Position numbers and translations under genes: made by a program. Source: Sphingomonas gei (GTDB lineage: Bacteria > Pseudomonadota > Alphaproteobacteria > Sphingomonadales > Sphingomonadaceae). Taken from it: a stretch of DNA of 64,000 nt. Under the pieces are notes generated by a model. That model was not told where the DNA came from, searched no databases, and saw nothing but the letters and a program-made list of their open reading frames with translations. The stretch is taken from contig NZ_SRXT01000005.1 of the NCBI RefSeq assembly GCF_004792685.1, forward strand, positions 310,001 through 374,000. The letters are read 5' to 3'. Shown piece after piece: positions 19,001 to 27,710 of this stretch. Each line of letters starts with the position of its first letter. The first letter of the stretch is position 1.

Positions 19001-21509
19001 CGAAGCTGGCGCTGTGGGTGTCGCTCACATCCGGATCGTCGAACGCGATCACGCCGCTGTCCTGATGGGTGAAGGCGTTCTCATTGGGATCGCCGTTGGG
19101 CAATTCGGTGACCGCGCCGGTCGCGTCGGTTCCGCCGGCGTCGATCGTCGGGGCATCGTTGGTGCCAGTGACTGTGATCGCTACGGTCGAGGCGGAAGTG
19201 ACGCCATGATCGTCGGTGATCGCATAATTGACAGTCACCACCGTGCTCTCGCCGACTGCGAGATGGTCGAAATCAGTGCCGGGCACGAACTGCACTTGAT
19301 TGGCGACTACCGAGGCGCTGCCCTGACCGGCGGGTGCCGAGGCGCCGGTGACGGTGAGCACCGCGCCATCATCGGCATCCGTGTCGTTGGCGAGAACGTT
19401 GATCACGACGCCGGCATTCTCGCTCGTCGTCGCACTGTCGGGATTGGCCACCGGACCGTCATTTGTGCCAGTGACGGTGATCGCGACGGTCGAGGTGCTG
19501 GTCGCGCCGAATTGGTCGGCGATGCTGTAGCTGACGTTGACGGCCTGCGTTGCGCCGACTGCGAGATGGTCGAAATCAGTGCCGGGCACGAACTGGACCT
19601 GATTGGCCACGACCGTTGCGGTGCCCTGGCCTGCGGGAGCGGAGGCTGCGGTGACGGTGAGCACCGCGCCATCATCGGCGTCAGTGTCGTTGGCAAGGAC
19701 GTTGACGAGGATGGTCGCATTCTCGCCGGTCGCGGCACTGTCGGGATTGGCCACGGGGCCATCATTGGTGCCAGTCACGGTGATCGACACAGTCGACGCG
19801 CTGGCCGCGCCGAACTGATCCTGGATCGCGTAGCTGACCGTGACGACCTGCGTCGCGCCGACCGCCAGGTGATCGAAATCGGCTCCGGGATTGAACTGGA
19901 CCTGATTGCCGACCACCGACGCGGTGCCTTGTCCCGCCGGCGCAGTGGCAGTGGTGACGGTGAGCACGGCGCCGTCATCGGCATCGGTATCGTTGGCGAG
20001 CACATTGACGAGTATCGTCGCATTCTCGCTGGTCGCCGCCGTGTCGGGATTGGCGACGGGGCCGTCATTGGTGCCGGTGACGGTCACTGCGACGGTCGAC
20101 GCGCTGGTCGCGCCGAACTGGTCGGCGATCGTGTAGTTGAGCGTTACGGTCTGGGTAGCGCCGACTGCGAGATGGTTGAAGTCGCTGCCCGGATTGAACT
20201 GGACCTGGTTGGAGACCACCGTCGCGGTGCCCTGACCGGCGGGCGCAGAGGCCGCGGTGACGGTGAGCACCGCGCCATTGTCGACATCGCTATCGTTGGC
20301 GCGGACGTTGATCAGCACGCTGGCGTTTTCGCTCGTCGTCGCGGTGTCGGGGTTGGCGACGGGCGCGTCGTTGAGGCCGGTGATGGTGAAGACGAGCGCG
20401 GCGGTGTCCGTGGCGCTGCCATCCGACACCGTATAGGTGAAACTGTCCTGCACCACCTGGCCCTGCGCAAGCGTCTGCGCGACCGGCTTGAGGACATAGT
20501 TATACGTGCCATTGGCGGCCAGCGTCAGCGTGCCATAGGTGCCGTTGAACACGCCGGGCGTGGCGGTGAGCGTGTCGCCTTCGAAATCATAATCGTTGGC
20601 GAGCACGCTCGCAGTGCCGCTATTGTAGCTGCCGGCATCCTCGGTGAGCGCGACTGCATCGTTGGAGGCGATCGGCGCATTGTTGCCGGTGAGATCGATG
20701 GTGACGTCGGCGAATTGCAGCCGCTCGATCGAGACCAGAAGATCGGCGCCGTCCGCGCCCGACCCAGGACCGCCAACGCCGTTATGGAGCACGCCGGTGA
20801 TCGGCCCGAGGCGGTAGATGGTATAATCGGCGAGCGAGCCCGAATAGATTGCGGTGTCGGTGCCGGCGCCGCCATCGAGATAGTCGAGCCCCGCGCCGCC
20901 GGTCAGCTTGTCGTTGCCGTTGCCGCCATGGAGCTGGTCATTGCCGTTGCCGCCCGAAATCGTGTCGTCGTTGTCCTCTCCGTCGAGCGTATCGTTGCCG
21001 TCGCCACCGATCAGCGCGTCATTGCCGGTGCCGCCGGCGAGCTGGTCATCATCGCCGCCGCCGTCCAGCGTGTCGTTGCCGCTGCCGCCGTACAAGGCGT
21101 CGAAGCCCGCCCCGCCGTTGAGGTTGTCGGTGCCGTCTTCGCCCCAGAGCGTGTCGTCGTTCGCGTCGCCCGACAAATTGTCGTTGCCGGTGCCGCCGTG
21201 GAGCTCGTCATTGCCGGTGCCGCCGGTCAGGGTGTCGTCATTGGCGTCGCCGTAGAGCGTATCGCTGCCCGAGCCGCCGCCAATGGTGTCGTTGCCGGTG
21301 CCGCCGAAGATGTCGTCGTTGCCGTCCTCGCCGTAGAGCGTGTCGTTGCCGTCATTGCCTTCGATATGGTCGTTGCCGGTGCCGCCATAGATGGTGTCGT
21401 TGCCACCACGGCCATAAAGCCGGTCGTTCCCACCGAGACCATAAATGGTGTCGTTGCCATTGGAACCGTTGATAGTGTTGTTGCCGTTATTGCCGGTATA
21501 GGTGGGCAC
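16026..21509 (-). CDS. Giant RTX / cadherin-like / beta-helix adhesin-type protein
   Basis: An 1827-residue protein with a GTG start preceded by AGAGGAGA. Residues about 8-222 are some 20 RTX nonapeptide repeats (GGxGNDxL type, Ca2+-binding). Residues about 275-378 are a first cadherin/VCBS-like domain. About 379-783 are four near-identical 101-residue repeats beginning T/LNDxPVANPD. About 784-1010 are two more Ig/cadherin-like domains. About 1014-1740 are rich in N, G, T and V and look like a right-handed parallel beta-helix. A short unrelated tail follows. No signal peptide is present, so type I secretion is likely, but no T1SS genes are nearby. RTX repeats normally lie at the C-terminus of such proteins. 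A role in adhesion or biofilm is an inference. Confidence 0.88.
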   Translation of the reverse strand: MPTYTGNNGNNTINGSNGNDTIYGLGGNDRLYGRGGNDTIYGGTGNDHIEGNDGNDTLYGEDGNDDIFGGTGNDTIGGGSGSDTLYGDANDDTLTGGTGNDELHGGTGNDNLSGDANDDTLWGEDGTDNLNGGAGFDALYGGSGNDTLDGGGDDDQLAGGTGNDALIGGDGNDTLDGEDNDDTISGGNGNDQLHGGNGNDKLTGGAGLDYLDGGAGTDTAIYSGSLADYTIYRLGPITGVLHNGVGGPGSGADGADLLVSIERLQFADVTIDLTGNNAPIASNDAVALTEDAGSYNSGTASVLANDYDFEGDTLTATPGVFNGTYGTLTLAANGTYNYVLKPVAQTLAQGQVVQDSFTYTVSDGSATDTAALVFTITGLNDAPVANPDTATTSENASVLINVRANDSDVDNGAVLTVTAASAPAGQGTATVVSNQVQFNPGSDFNHLAVGATQTVTLNYTIADQFGATSASTVAVTVTGTNDGPVANPDTAATSENATILVNVLANDTDADDGAVLTVTTATAPAGQGTASVVGNQVQFNPGADFDHLAVGATQVVTVSYAIQDQFGAASASTVSITVTGTNDGPVANPDSAATGENATILVNVLANDTDADDGAVLTVTAASAPAGQGTATVVANQVQFVPGTDFDHLAVGATQAVNVSYSIADQFGATSTSTVAITVTGTNDGPVANPDSATTSENAGVVINVLANDTDADDGAVLTVTGASAPAGQGSASVVANQVQFVPGTDFDHLAVGESTVVTVNYAITDDHGVTSASTVAITVTGTNDAPTIDAGGTDATGAVTELPNGDPNENAFTHQDSGVIAFDDPDVSDTHSASFAPQSGGYLGTFSLDPVNQAGDNVGWHFAVDDSTIDFLDEGETLTQVYTVTVDDGHGGTATQDVTVTITGEADNLPPDAVDDSYTVPGNVTLTVDANDGVLANDTDDNGVGTGPGEASVTAFDAASANGGTVTVNPDGSFSYEPPVGFSGADSFTYTLTDADGETDTATVTINVGANTVWFIDNAAVGSANLGTQADPFTSLAAFNAAQGTPDGPAAGETIYLREGTGTYAEADGINLLSGQTLVGGGQDLVIGGDTLEQGTGRPTIVTTGGTNNGVDLAQNNHVSGLDIGDTTGAGLADSGGSVGSLVISDVGKSGAGQIIDVDQGGTLDVTLNSAASTASTGGAIDLAGVGGSFTVTGATTITGTHSGGGVDITGSSLSASFAGGGTVATASTTAVNFVGNSGALALGGGFDIVTTTGAGLNASGGGTVTATGAGNSVTSAGGVAVSVVGTAIGAADLSFESISADGGSYGIRLNGTGAAGGLHVTGTGATEGSGGTIQNIGIRGVEAINTAELELGNVALTNANTVNGSSTDLDVSASNAAIYLSGVNGVALTNVDINGAADTGVVGINVADFVMDGSSITQAGNAPNESGIEFVNLSGTSSISNTEISFAETNGLDIVNTDVDLDLVLDNVVFRDSQTTGSGGPANGNGDGGLQFRSFSTAAGAPVTHIEIVDSDFVRLRTQAIQIIGNDDSVLSVDVVNNQIDSQADIGIGVDLAASGAAQFAFNVIDNVVQSRGGNAINVTGSGGADLEGRINGNTITANGIGAGIRILPQDTGTTAIVEARDNNIVMGTGNGSSAIDVQARFGDARLDLTLDNNILDSNPSALADINITAGSSAAGETNQVYVNIINNDVLAGGPTNLLRLRTSDLDGTSDPRIFLQGFVEGGPGLDDDAVATWNANGNTPVATPANINVTQTGGATSPSAGTALVPDNPTPMMLFAAAELSFLAFDQDGPQLAAESFIDYAAASFEWTDHGHHSEPLHYAGLTL
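19163..20372 (-). repeat. Tandem ~303-bp repeats inside the adhesin gene
   Basis: Four consecutive units encode about 101 residues each (TNDGPVANPDxAATSENA ... STVAITVTG). They are very similar at DNA level, so unit number could change by recombination or be miscounted in a short-read assembly. The units are coding and fully in frame. Confidence 0.85.
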
Positions 21510-22017
21510 GTCCGTCTCCTCTGTCGCGTTGCCGCATGCAGGCAGTAAATACCTGCAAGAGCTTAGGAATCACGAATACAGCGCGCCTCGCCAGGGGGCG
21601 GTCGCCTCATCAGATTTGCAATTGACCTAACCCCCGGTGACGTTGAACCATCCAATGTCTCGGACGGTACTTTGCCCCGTGCGACTCGCTATTGATATAG
21701 ATCAGACAAGCGCAAGGTTACTCACCCGCGACTTCGAGTCCATAGGGAATGATCTGGTTTGAATCGGAAGCGCAACGTTTTGCGCAAGCGTTCCGGCCCC
21801 GAACTCGCCGGGCGGCGAGCAGCCACCCGCGTTCGCTACGCGTCCAGGAATCGATCAATCGAACGCAACCCGAGGTTGAGGACCTAAAGGCATCACCCGC
21901 GAAGGCAGGGGCCGATCTCCTGAGTGTGCAGCAGACCTACCGTGCGTTCGCGGATACCGCGGGAGATGGGTCCCTGCCTTCGCGGGGAGGACGTAAACTG
22001 GCGATCGGCTCGAACCC
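21510..22017. other. Gene-free stretch upstream of the adhesin
   Basis: Five hundred bases without a convincing gene. The part nearest 21509 must hold the adhesin promoter, but no clear -35/-10 pair can be picked. The distal half holds a REP-like pair. A plus-strand ORF at 21749-22189 runs antisense into the DUF885 gene and has no credible start. Confidence 0.6.
21891..21993. repeat. REP-like inverted pair (diverged)
   Basis: CATCACCCGCGAAGGCAGGG starts at 21891 and the inverted mate GGGAGATGGGTCCCTGCC begins at 21961, each with the ATCTCC/GGAGAT tail facing inward. It has the same organisation as the pairs at 705-812 and 58354-58462. Confidence 0.65.
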
Positions 22018-23847
22018 TCAGCGCCGCTTGGACGCGATCCAGCGGTTGAGCTTCTGCTCGAGGATGTTCATCGGCAGGGCGCCGGTCATCAGCACCTGGG
22101 CGTGGAATTCCTTGAGGTCGAACTTTGCGCCCAGCGCCTTCTCGGCCTTGGCCCGCAGCTCGAGGATCTTGAGCTGGCCGATCTTGTAGGCGAGCGCCTG
22201 CCCGGGCATCGCGATATAGCGCTCGACTTCGCTGGTCGCGTCGGTTTTCCCCATCGAGCTGTTGTCGAGCATGTATTTGATCGCCTGATCGCGGGTCCAG
22301 CCCTTGGCGTGGATGCCCGAATCGACCACCAGCCGCATCGCGCGCAGCATTTCGTCGTTGAGCCCGCCGAAGCGCTGATACGGGTCGGTCTCCATGCCGA
22401 GCTCATCCCAGAGCGTTTCGGCGTAGAGCGCCCAGCCTTCGACATAAGCGGTGTTGCCGCCGAAGCGCATGAAATTGGGGAGCGCTTCATTCTCCTGCGC
22501 GAGGCTGATCTGGAAGTGATGCCCCGGCGCGCCTTCGTGCAGATAGAGCGTCTCCTGCCCCCAGGTCGAACGCGAGGGCAGGTCGTAGCTGTTGTAATAG
22601 AATACGCCCGGCCGCGATCCGTCGGGTGCGCCGGGGAAATACGAGCCGGCAGCGTCGGTCTTCTCGCGATATTCGGGGACGGGGCGGATTTCGAGCCTGG
22701 TCTTGGGCAAGGTCGAGAAGATGCCGCCGACGCGGGCGTCGACGCGCTTGCCGATCGCGTAATATTCGTCGCGCAGCGCTTCCTTGCTCGCCGGGCGGAA
22801 CCTGGCGTCGGTACGGAGGAATTCGAAATAGGCCTGCAGATTGCCCTTGAAGCCGGTCTGGTTCTTGACCCCCTCCATCTCGCGGTGGACGCGCGCGACT
22901 TCGCTGAGCCCGAGCTGGTGGACGTCGTCGGCGGAGAGCGGCAGCGTCGTGTTCTGCTCGATCAGGAAGGAATAGAGCGCGGGGCCACCCTTCATGTGGA
23001 CGAGACCGACGCCTTCGCGGGCGGCCGGCAGATATTCCTTGGCGAGGAAGTCGCGCAGGCGCTGATAGGCGGGGCGAATCTCGTCGCGGATCGCGGCCGC
23101 GGTCTCGGTGCGCAGCCGCGCCTGATCGGCGGCGGGAATCTCGGCCGGGAACGCCTTGAGCGGCGCATACATGGTCGATCCCTCGACGCCCTGCGCGAGC
23201 TGGAGGTCGAGCTGGTCAATGACGTTGCGGACGACCAGCTTGGGCTGGACGATTCCCGCCTTCATTCCCTGGCGGAAGCGCTCGATCGACTGGTCGATAT
23301 ACCAGGCATAGCGATGATGGCGGCTGATGCTGTCCTGGTAATCCTTGACCGTCTTGAACGGCGCCGCGCTCTGGCCTGAGGCGAGGTCGGGATAGAAGGT
23401 CTGGAGGCCGGTGAAATGATCGATCGGCCGGACAACGTTGAGCGGCAGGATGGCGGGGCTCAGGGAGCGCAGGGCAAGCCCGGTCTGCCACTGGAAGATG
23501 TCGTAGGCGAGCTGGTCGGTCTCAGACAGCGCGGCGCGATTGATCCGGCGCAGCGCGGCGAGGTCCTTCTCGCCCGCCGCGCGCTCGGCGTCGAAATAGG
23601 CGTCGCTGATATTGTCGCCGAGCTGGTCGGCATAGCGCATGTCGCCGCGAAAGAGGGCGTTGATCGGATTGCGGCGGAGATTGTCTTCGTCGCTTTCCTT
23701 GAAGAGCGCGTGGAGCGCAGACGCGGCCTGCTGAGTCGCGGCTGGCGCAGCATTTTGCGCCGCCGCGGGGGAAATGCCGGTGCAGGCGGCGAGAGCTGCT
23801 GCCGAAACCGCGACGAAAAGTCGATAGCGCAAGATATTGCCCCTCAT
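22018..23847 (-). CDS. DUF885 family exported protein (putative metallopeptidase-like lipoprotein)
   Basis: A 609-residue protein of the DUF885 (PF05960) family. The N-terminus is a signal with a lipobox-like AAALAAC. Cleavage there would give a lipoprotein, although an alternative cut after ISPAAA is possible. Around residue 438 the HEGAPGHHFQ motif resembles a zinc-binding HExxxxH, and EGWALYAE further on could supply a third ligand, as in M32-like fold members. The family is widespread in sphingomonads, where paralogues are common, and its substrate is not known. It stands alone, with the clpA terminator about 70 bp upstream. Confidence 0.85.
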   Translation of the reverse strand: MRGNILRYRLFVAVSAAALAACTGISPAAAQNAAPAATQQAASALHALFKESDEDNLRRNPINALFRGDMRYADQLGDNISDAYFDAERAAGEKDLAALRRINRAALSETDQLAYDIFQWQTGLALRSLSPAILPLNVVRPIDHFTGLQTFYPDLASGQSAAPFKTVKDYQDSISRHHRYAWYIDQSIERFRQGMKAGIVQPKLVVRNVIDQLDLQLAQGVEGSTMYAPLKAFPAEIPAADQARLRTETAAAIRDEIRPAYQRLRDFLAKEYLPAAREGVGLVHMKGGPALYSFLIEQNTTLPLSADDVHQLGLSEVARVHREMEGVKNQTGFKGNLQAYFEFLRTDARFRPASKEALRDEYYAIGKRVDARVGGIFSTLPKTRLEIRPVPEYREKTDAAGSYFPGAPDGSRPGVFYYNSYDLPSRSTWGQETLYLHEGAPGHHFQISLAQENEALPNFMRFGGNTAYVEGWALYAETLWDELGMETDPYQRFGGLNDEMLRAMRLVVDSGIHAKGWTRDQAIKYMLDNSSMGKTDATSEVERYIAMPGQALAYKIGQLKILELRAKAEKALGAKFDLKEFHAQVLMTGALPMNILEQKLNRWIASKRR

Positions 23848-23913
23848 GAGACCTGTATTGCGTGGATGCTACACCCGGCGGGCCCTGACAAGCCGTGACG
23901 GCCGCTGCCCGAC

Positions 23914-23946
23914 GAAAAACGGGCCGGAACTCGCGTTCCGGCCCGT
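23914..23946 (-). terminator. Rho-independent terminator of clpA
   Basis: Perfect 12-bp arms (ACGGGCCGGAAC at 23919-23930 and its complement at 23935-23946) enclose a 4-base loop, followed on the minus strand by TTTTT. It lies 24 bp past the clpA stop. Confidence 0.93.
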
Positions 23947-23969
23947 CCTGTTACGTGATAAAGCCGAGC

Positions 23970-26291
23970 CTATTTCGCTTCGATCTTCTCGGCCTTCTTG
24001 CCGCCGCCCTTCTTGGGCTTGGGCGCGGCCGGGGTGACTTCGAAGGCCAGCGCGTTGTCCTTGAGCTTGACCGACACTTCGCCGCCATGGACGAGCTTGC
24101 CGAACAGCAGTTCCTCGGCCAGCGGCTGCTTGATCTTCTCCTGAATCAGGCGGCCCATCGGACGCGCGCCATAGAGCTTGTCATAGCCGCGCGAGGTGAG
24201 CCAGGTCTTCGATTCGTCGTCGAGCTGGATGTGGACGCCGCGGTCCGCCAGCTGGAGCTCGAGCTGGAGGATGAACTTGTCCACCACTCGCGCCACGACT
24301 TCGGTCGGCAGATAGTCGAACGGCACGATCGCATCGAGGCGGTTGCGGAATTCGGGGGTGAAGAGCTTCTTCACTGCCTCTTCCTGGATATCCTCGCGGC
24401 TGCTCTCGCCGAAGCCGATCGACTCCTTGGCCATGTCCGATGCGCCGGCATTGGTGGTCATGATCAGGATGGTGTTCCTGAAATCGACCGTCTTGCCGTG
24501 GTGATCGGTGAGCTTGCCGTTGTCCATCACCTGCAACAGGATGTTGAACAGGTCGGGATGCGCCTTCTCGATCTCGTCGAGCAGAAGCACCGAATGCGGC
24601 TGCTGGTCGACTGCGTCGGTGAGCAGACCGCCCTGATCATAGCCGACATAGCCCGGAGGCGCGCCGATCAAGCGGCTGACCGAATGGCGCTCCATATATT
24701 CGGACATGTCGAAGCGCTGGAGCGGGATGCCGAGGATCTCGGCGAGCTGGCGCGCGACTTCGGTCTTGCCGACGCCGGTAGGCCCCGAGAACAGGTAGTT
24801 GCCGATCGGCTTGTCCGGATCGCGGAGACCCGCGCGCGACAGCTTGATCGCCGAGCTGAGCACTTCGATCGCCTTGTCCTGCCCGAACACGACGCGCTTG
24901 AGGTCGAGGTCGAGATTGGCGAGCACACGGGTGTCGTCGGACGAGACCGACTTGGCCGGGATGCGCGCCATCGTCGCGATGACCTGCTCGATCTCCTTGG
25001 TGGTGATCACTTTCTTGCGCTTGTTCGGCGGCACCAGCATCTGCATCGCGCCGACTTCGTCGATCACGTCGATCGCCTTGTCGGGCAGCTTGCGGTCGTT
25101 GATGTAGCGCGCGCTGAGCTCCACTGCCGACTTGATCGCGTCGGGGGTGTATTTGACGTTGTGGTGCCCCTCGAAGGCGCTGCGCAGCCCGGTGATGATC
25201 TTGATCGTGTCCTCGACCGTAGGCTCGTTGACGTCGATCTTCTGGAAGCGCCGGAGCAACGCCCGGTCCTTCTCGAAGTGATTGCGGAATTCCTTGTAGG
25301 TGGTCGATCCAATGCAGCGGATCGTGCCGCCCGACAGCGCCGGCTTGAGCAGGTTCGACGCATCCATCGCGCCGCCGCTGGTCGCGCCCGCGCCGATCAC
25401 GGTGTGGATCTCGTCGATGAACAGCACTGCATGGGGCAGCTTCTCGAGCTCGTTGACGACCTGCTTGAGCCGCTCCTCGAAATCGCCGCGATAGCGGGTG
25501 CCGGCGAGCAAGGCGCCCATGTCGAGCGAATAGATCACCGCTTCCTTGAGCACTTCGGGGACCTGGCCCTCGACGATCTTGCGCGCCAGACCTTCGGCGA
25601 TCGCTGTCTTGCCGACGCCCGGATCGCCCACGTAGAGCGGGTTGTTCTTGCTGCGGCGGCACAGGATCTGGATCGTGCGATCGACTTCGGGGCCGCGGCC
25701 GATCAGCGGATCGACCTTGCCGGCCTTGGCCTTCTCGTTGAGGTCGACGGTGAACTGCTTGAGCGCGCTTTCGCCCTTGCCCGATTTGGCTTCGGACTTG
25801 GGCGATTTCTCCTCGTCGGCGCCCTTGGGGGTGCTCGCCTCGCTCGGAGTCGAGCCCTTGCCGACACCGTGGCTGATGAAGCTGACTGCGTCGAGCCGGC
25901 TCATGTCCTGCTGCTGGAGGAAATAGACCGCATAGCTTTCGCGCTCGCTGAACAAGGCGACGAGCACGTTGGCGCCGGTCACTTCGTCGCGGCCCGAAGA
26001 CTGGACGTGGAGAATCGCGCGCTGAACGACGCGCTGGAAGCCGCTGGTCGGCGACGGATCGGTCGAATTCTCGACCTTCAGTGCCTCGAGCTCGGTGTCG
26101 AGATAATGCGCGACGGTGCTCTTGATCTCGGCGAGATCGACACCGCATGCGCTCATCACCTTGGAGGCATGCTCGTCGTCGACGAGCGCCAGCAGGAGAT
26201 GCTCGAGCGTCGCATATTCGTGGCGGCGGGACGAGGCGGCCTCGAGCGCCTTGTGCAGGGTCGATTCGAGGGCGGAGGCGAAACTAGGCAT
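23970..26291 (-). CDS. clpA: ATP-dependent Clp protease ATP-binding subunit ClpA
   Basis: A 773-residue AAA+ unfoldase that feeds substrates to ClpP. The N domain (about 1-145) carries the repeated Clp-N motif (RRHEYATLEHLLLAL). A charged linker (STPSEASTPKGADEEKSP) follows. The first AAA module has Walker A GDPGVGKT at 222-229. The second has GPTGVGKT near residue 500. LLDEIEKAHPD is the Walker B region of the second module. The C-terminal lysine-rich tail (KPKKGGGKKAEKIEAK) is typical of alphaproteobacteria. In many Proteobacteria clpS precedes clpA, but here the upstream gene is DUF1192 and no clpS is visible. Confidence 0.96.
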   Translation of the reverse strand: MPSFASALESTLHKALEAASSRRHEYATLEHLLLALVDDEHASKVMSACGVDLAEIKSTVAHYLDTELEALKVENSTDPSPTSGFQRVVQRAILHVQSSGRDEVTGANVLVALFSERESYAVYFLQQQDMSRLDAVSFISHGVGKGSTPSEASTPKGADEEKSPKSEAKSGKGESALKQFTVDLNEKAKAGKVDPLIGRGPEVDRTIQILCRRSKNNPLYVGDPGVGKTAIAEGLARKIVEGQVPEVLKEAVIYSLDMGALLAGTRYRGDFEERLKQVVNELEKLPHAVLFIDEIHTVIGAGATSGGAMDASNLLKPALSGGTIRCIGSTTYKEFRNHFEKDRALLRRFQKIDVNEPTVEDTIKIITGLRSAFEGHHNVKYTPDAIKSAVELSARYINDRKLPDKAIDVIDEVGAMQMLVPPNKRKKVITTKEIEQVIATMARIPAKSVSSDDTRVLANLDLDLKRVVFGQDKAIEVLSSAIKLSRAGLRDPDKPIGNYLFSGPTGVGKTEVARQLAEILGIPLQRFDMSEYMERHSVSRLIGAPPGYVGYDQGGLLTDAVDQQPHSVLLLDEIEKAHPDLFNILLQVMDNGKLTDHHGKTVDFRNTILIMTTNAGASDMAKESIGFGESSREDIQEEAVKKLFTPEFRNRLDAIVPFDYLPTEVVARVVDKFILQLELQLADRGVHIQLDDESKTWLTSRGYDKLYGARPMGRLIQEKIKQPLAEELLFGKLVHGGEVSVKLKDNALAFEVTPAAPKPKKGGGKKAEKIEAK

Positions 26292-26429
26292 TTGGATACA
26301 ACTCCACTGGGCCCGAAAGGATACGCGGCCCCTTTCCCGCTATGTCGGGATGGCGGAGGCCCGCATCAAGCATGCTACCCTTGCACCGGAGAAACTTGGC
26401 GTTTGCCGCCGCATCCGGTGTTTTCACGC

Positions 26430-26627
26430 TCATCTCTTGAATAGAGCGTCGGCGCTTGCGCGGTGATTAACGGCGTATTGAATCTTGGCTTTGCAGCGCG
26501 CGATTTCGGTTTCGAGCAGTTCGACGCGCTCGTTCAGCTCGTCGACCGAAAACGGATCGAGGTCCTGCTTGCCCAATTGCGCCGCGAGGTCGTGGTTGCG
26601 ACGCGGCAAATTTTCGTCGGCGTCCAT
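26430..26627 (-). CDS. DUF1192 family protein
   Basis: A 65-residue cytoplasmic protein with the DUF1192 pattern QDLDPFSVDELNERVELLE followed by EIARCKAK and the hallmark end NHRASADALFKR. The middle is a predicted short coiled coil. The start at 26627 is chosen over an upstream in-frame start at 26699 because family members begin with MD(A/D)E. Function unknown; conserved in alphaproteobacteria. It is divergent from the quinone oxidoreductase and 138 bp upstream of clpA on the same strand. Confidence 0.85.
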   Translation of the reverse strand: MDADENLPRRNHDLAAQLGKQDLDPFSVDELNERVELLETEIARCKAKIQYAVNHRASADALFKR

Positions 26628-26702
26628 ATCGTTAACGTTGACCCTGGCCGGGGCGATGTCAATAAGGCCTCGGGTTTCTACCGAGGGCGAAAAGCACAAA
26701 CG

Positions 26703-27701
26703 ATGACCGTCCCCGAAACGATGCTAGCCGTGGATCCCGAACAGCCCGGCGGCCCCGAGGTCCTGGTCCCCGCCACCCGCCCCGTGCCGGTGCCGGGCGA
26801 GGGCGAAGTTCTGATCAAGGTGGCGGCCGCCGGGGTCAACCGCCCCGAAGTGATGCAGCGCATGGGGCTGTATCCGGCGCCGCCGGGTGCGCCGTCGATT
26901 CTCGGGCTCGAGGCGGCGGGGACGATCGTCGCGGTCGGCTCCGGTGCGCCGCGCGAGATGATCGGCCAGGCGGTCTGCGCATTGGTCAGCGGCGGCGGTT
27001 ATGCCGAGTATGTCGTCGCGCCGCTCGGCCAGTGTCTCCCGGTCCCGCCCGCGCTGACGATGATCGAGGCGGCGGCGATGCCGGAGACCTTGTTCACCGT
27101 GTGGACCAATGTGTTCGAGCGGGCCTATGCCGCCGATGGCGACTGGCTGCTCGTCCATGGTGGCACCAGCGGGATCGGCATGATGGCGATCGCGCTGGCG
27201 CGGCTGTTCCGGCTGACCGTGCTGGTCACTGCCGGCTCCGAGTCTAAATGCCAGGCCGCGCGCCGGGCGGGCGCCGCCGAGGCGATCAACTACAAGACCG
27301 AGGATTTCGTTGCGCGGGTGATGGACATCACTGGCGGGCGTGGAGTCGATATCGTGCTCGACATGGTCGGTGGCGACTATGTGCCGCGCAACCTCGAATG
27401 CCTGGCCGAAGAGGGGCGGCACGTCTCGATCGCGGTCCAGCGCGGCGCCCAGGTGACGATCCCGCTGTGGCAAGTGATGCGCAAGCGGCTGGTGATCACC
27501 GGCTCGACGCTGCGCGCCCGGGATACCGAGTTCAAGAGCCTCGTCGCCGAGGAGATTACGCGGACGGTGTGGCCGTTCGTCGAGCAGGGGCGCTTGAAGC
27601 CAGTGATCGATTCGACCTTCCCGCTCGCCGATGCGGCCGAGGCGCATCGGCGGATGGAATCGGGCGAGCATGTCGGGAAGATCGTGCTGACGGTGGAATA
27701 G
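26703..27701 (+). CDS. NAD(P)H-quinone oxidoreductase, zinc-free MDR family (PIG3-like)
   Basis: A 332-residue medium-chain dehydrogenase/reductase without the structural-zinc cysteine cluster. The N-terminal GroES-like domain has VNRPEVMQRMGLYPAPPGAP. The cofactor-binding Rossmann motif is LLVHGGTSGIGMMAIALAR around residue 145. VDIVLDMVGGDY and the C-terminal HVGKIVL follow. This matches the TP53I3/PIG3 and QOR-2-like subgroup, which reduces quinones with NADPH. The ATG at 26703 fits these homologues; the longer ORF upstream runs antisense through DUF1192. Cytoplasmic. A repeat-bearing gap follows. Confidence 0.9.
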   Translation: MTVPETMLAVDPEQPGGPEVLVPATRPVPVPGEGEVLIKVAAAGVNRPEVMQRMGLYPAPPGAPSILGLEAAGTIVAVGSGAPREMIGQAVCALVSGGGYAEYVVAPLGQCLPVPPALTMIEAAAMPETLFTVWTNVFERAYAADGDWLLVHGGTSGIGMMAIALARLFRLTVLVTAGSESKCQAARRAGAAEAINYKTEDFVARVMDITGGRGVDIVLDMVGGDYVPRNLECLAEEGRHVSIAVQRGAQVTIPLWQVMRKRLVITGSTLRARDTEFKSLVAEEITRTVWPFVEQGRLKPVIDSTFPLADAAEAHRRMESGEHVGKIVLTVE

Positions 27702-27710
27702 GCTCATTTC

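Noticed and set aside
19163..20372. Regular repeats that could be mistaken for a CRISPR array
   Set aside because: The 303-bp units are coding, in frame and without spacers. The 61-63-bp motif at 47141-47333 also lacks a CRISPR-size identical repeat.
17547..21548. Plus-strand ORF of 1333 codons across the adhesin gene
   Set aside because: It is the antisense reading of the highly repetitive adhesin gene, its Ala/Arg/Gly/Asp composition comes from the GC-rich codons of the true frame, and it has no family match or ribosome site.
21749..22189. Plus-strand ORF next to the adhesin
   Set aside because: Overlaps the DUF885 3' end on the opposite strand and spans a REP pair; no start signal.
23895..26444. 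Plus-strand ORF of 849 codons over clpA
   Set aside because: Antisense shadow of clpA; the minus-strand frame has all ClpA motifs.
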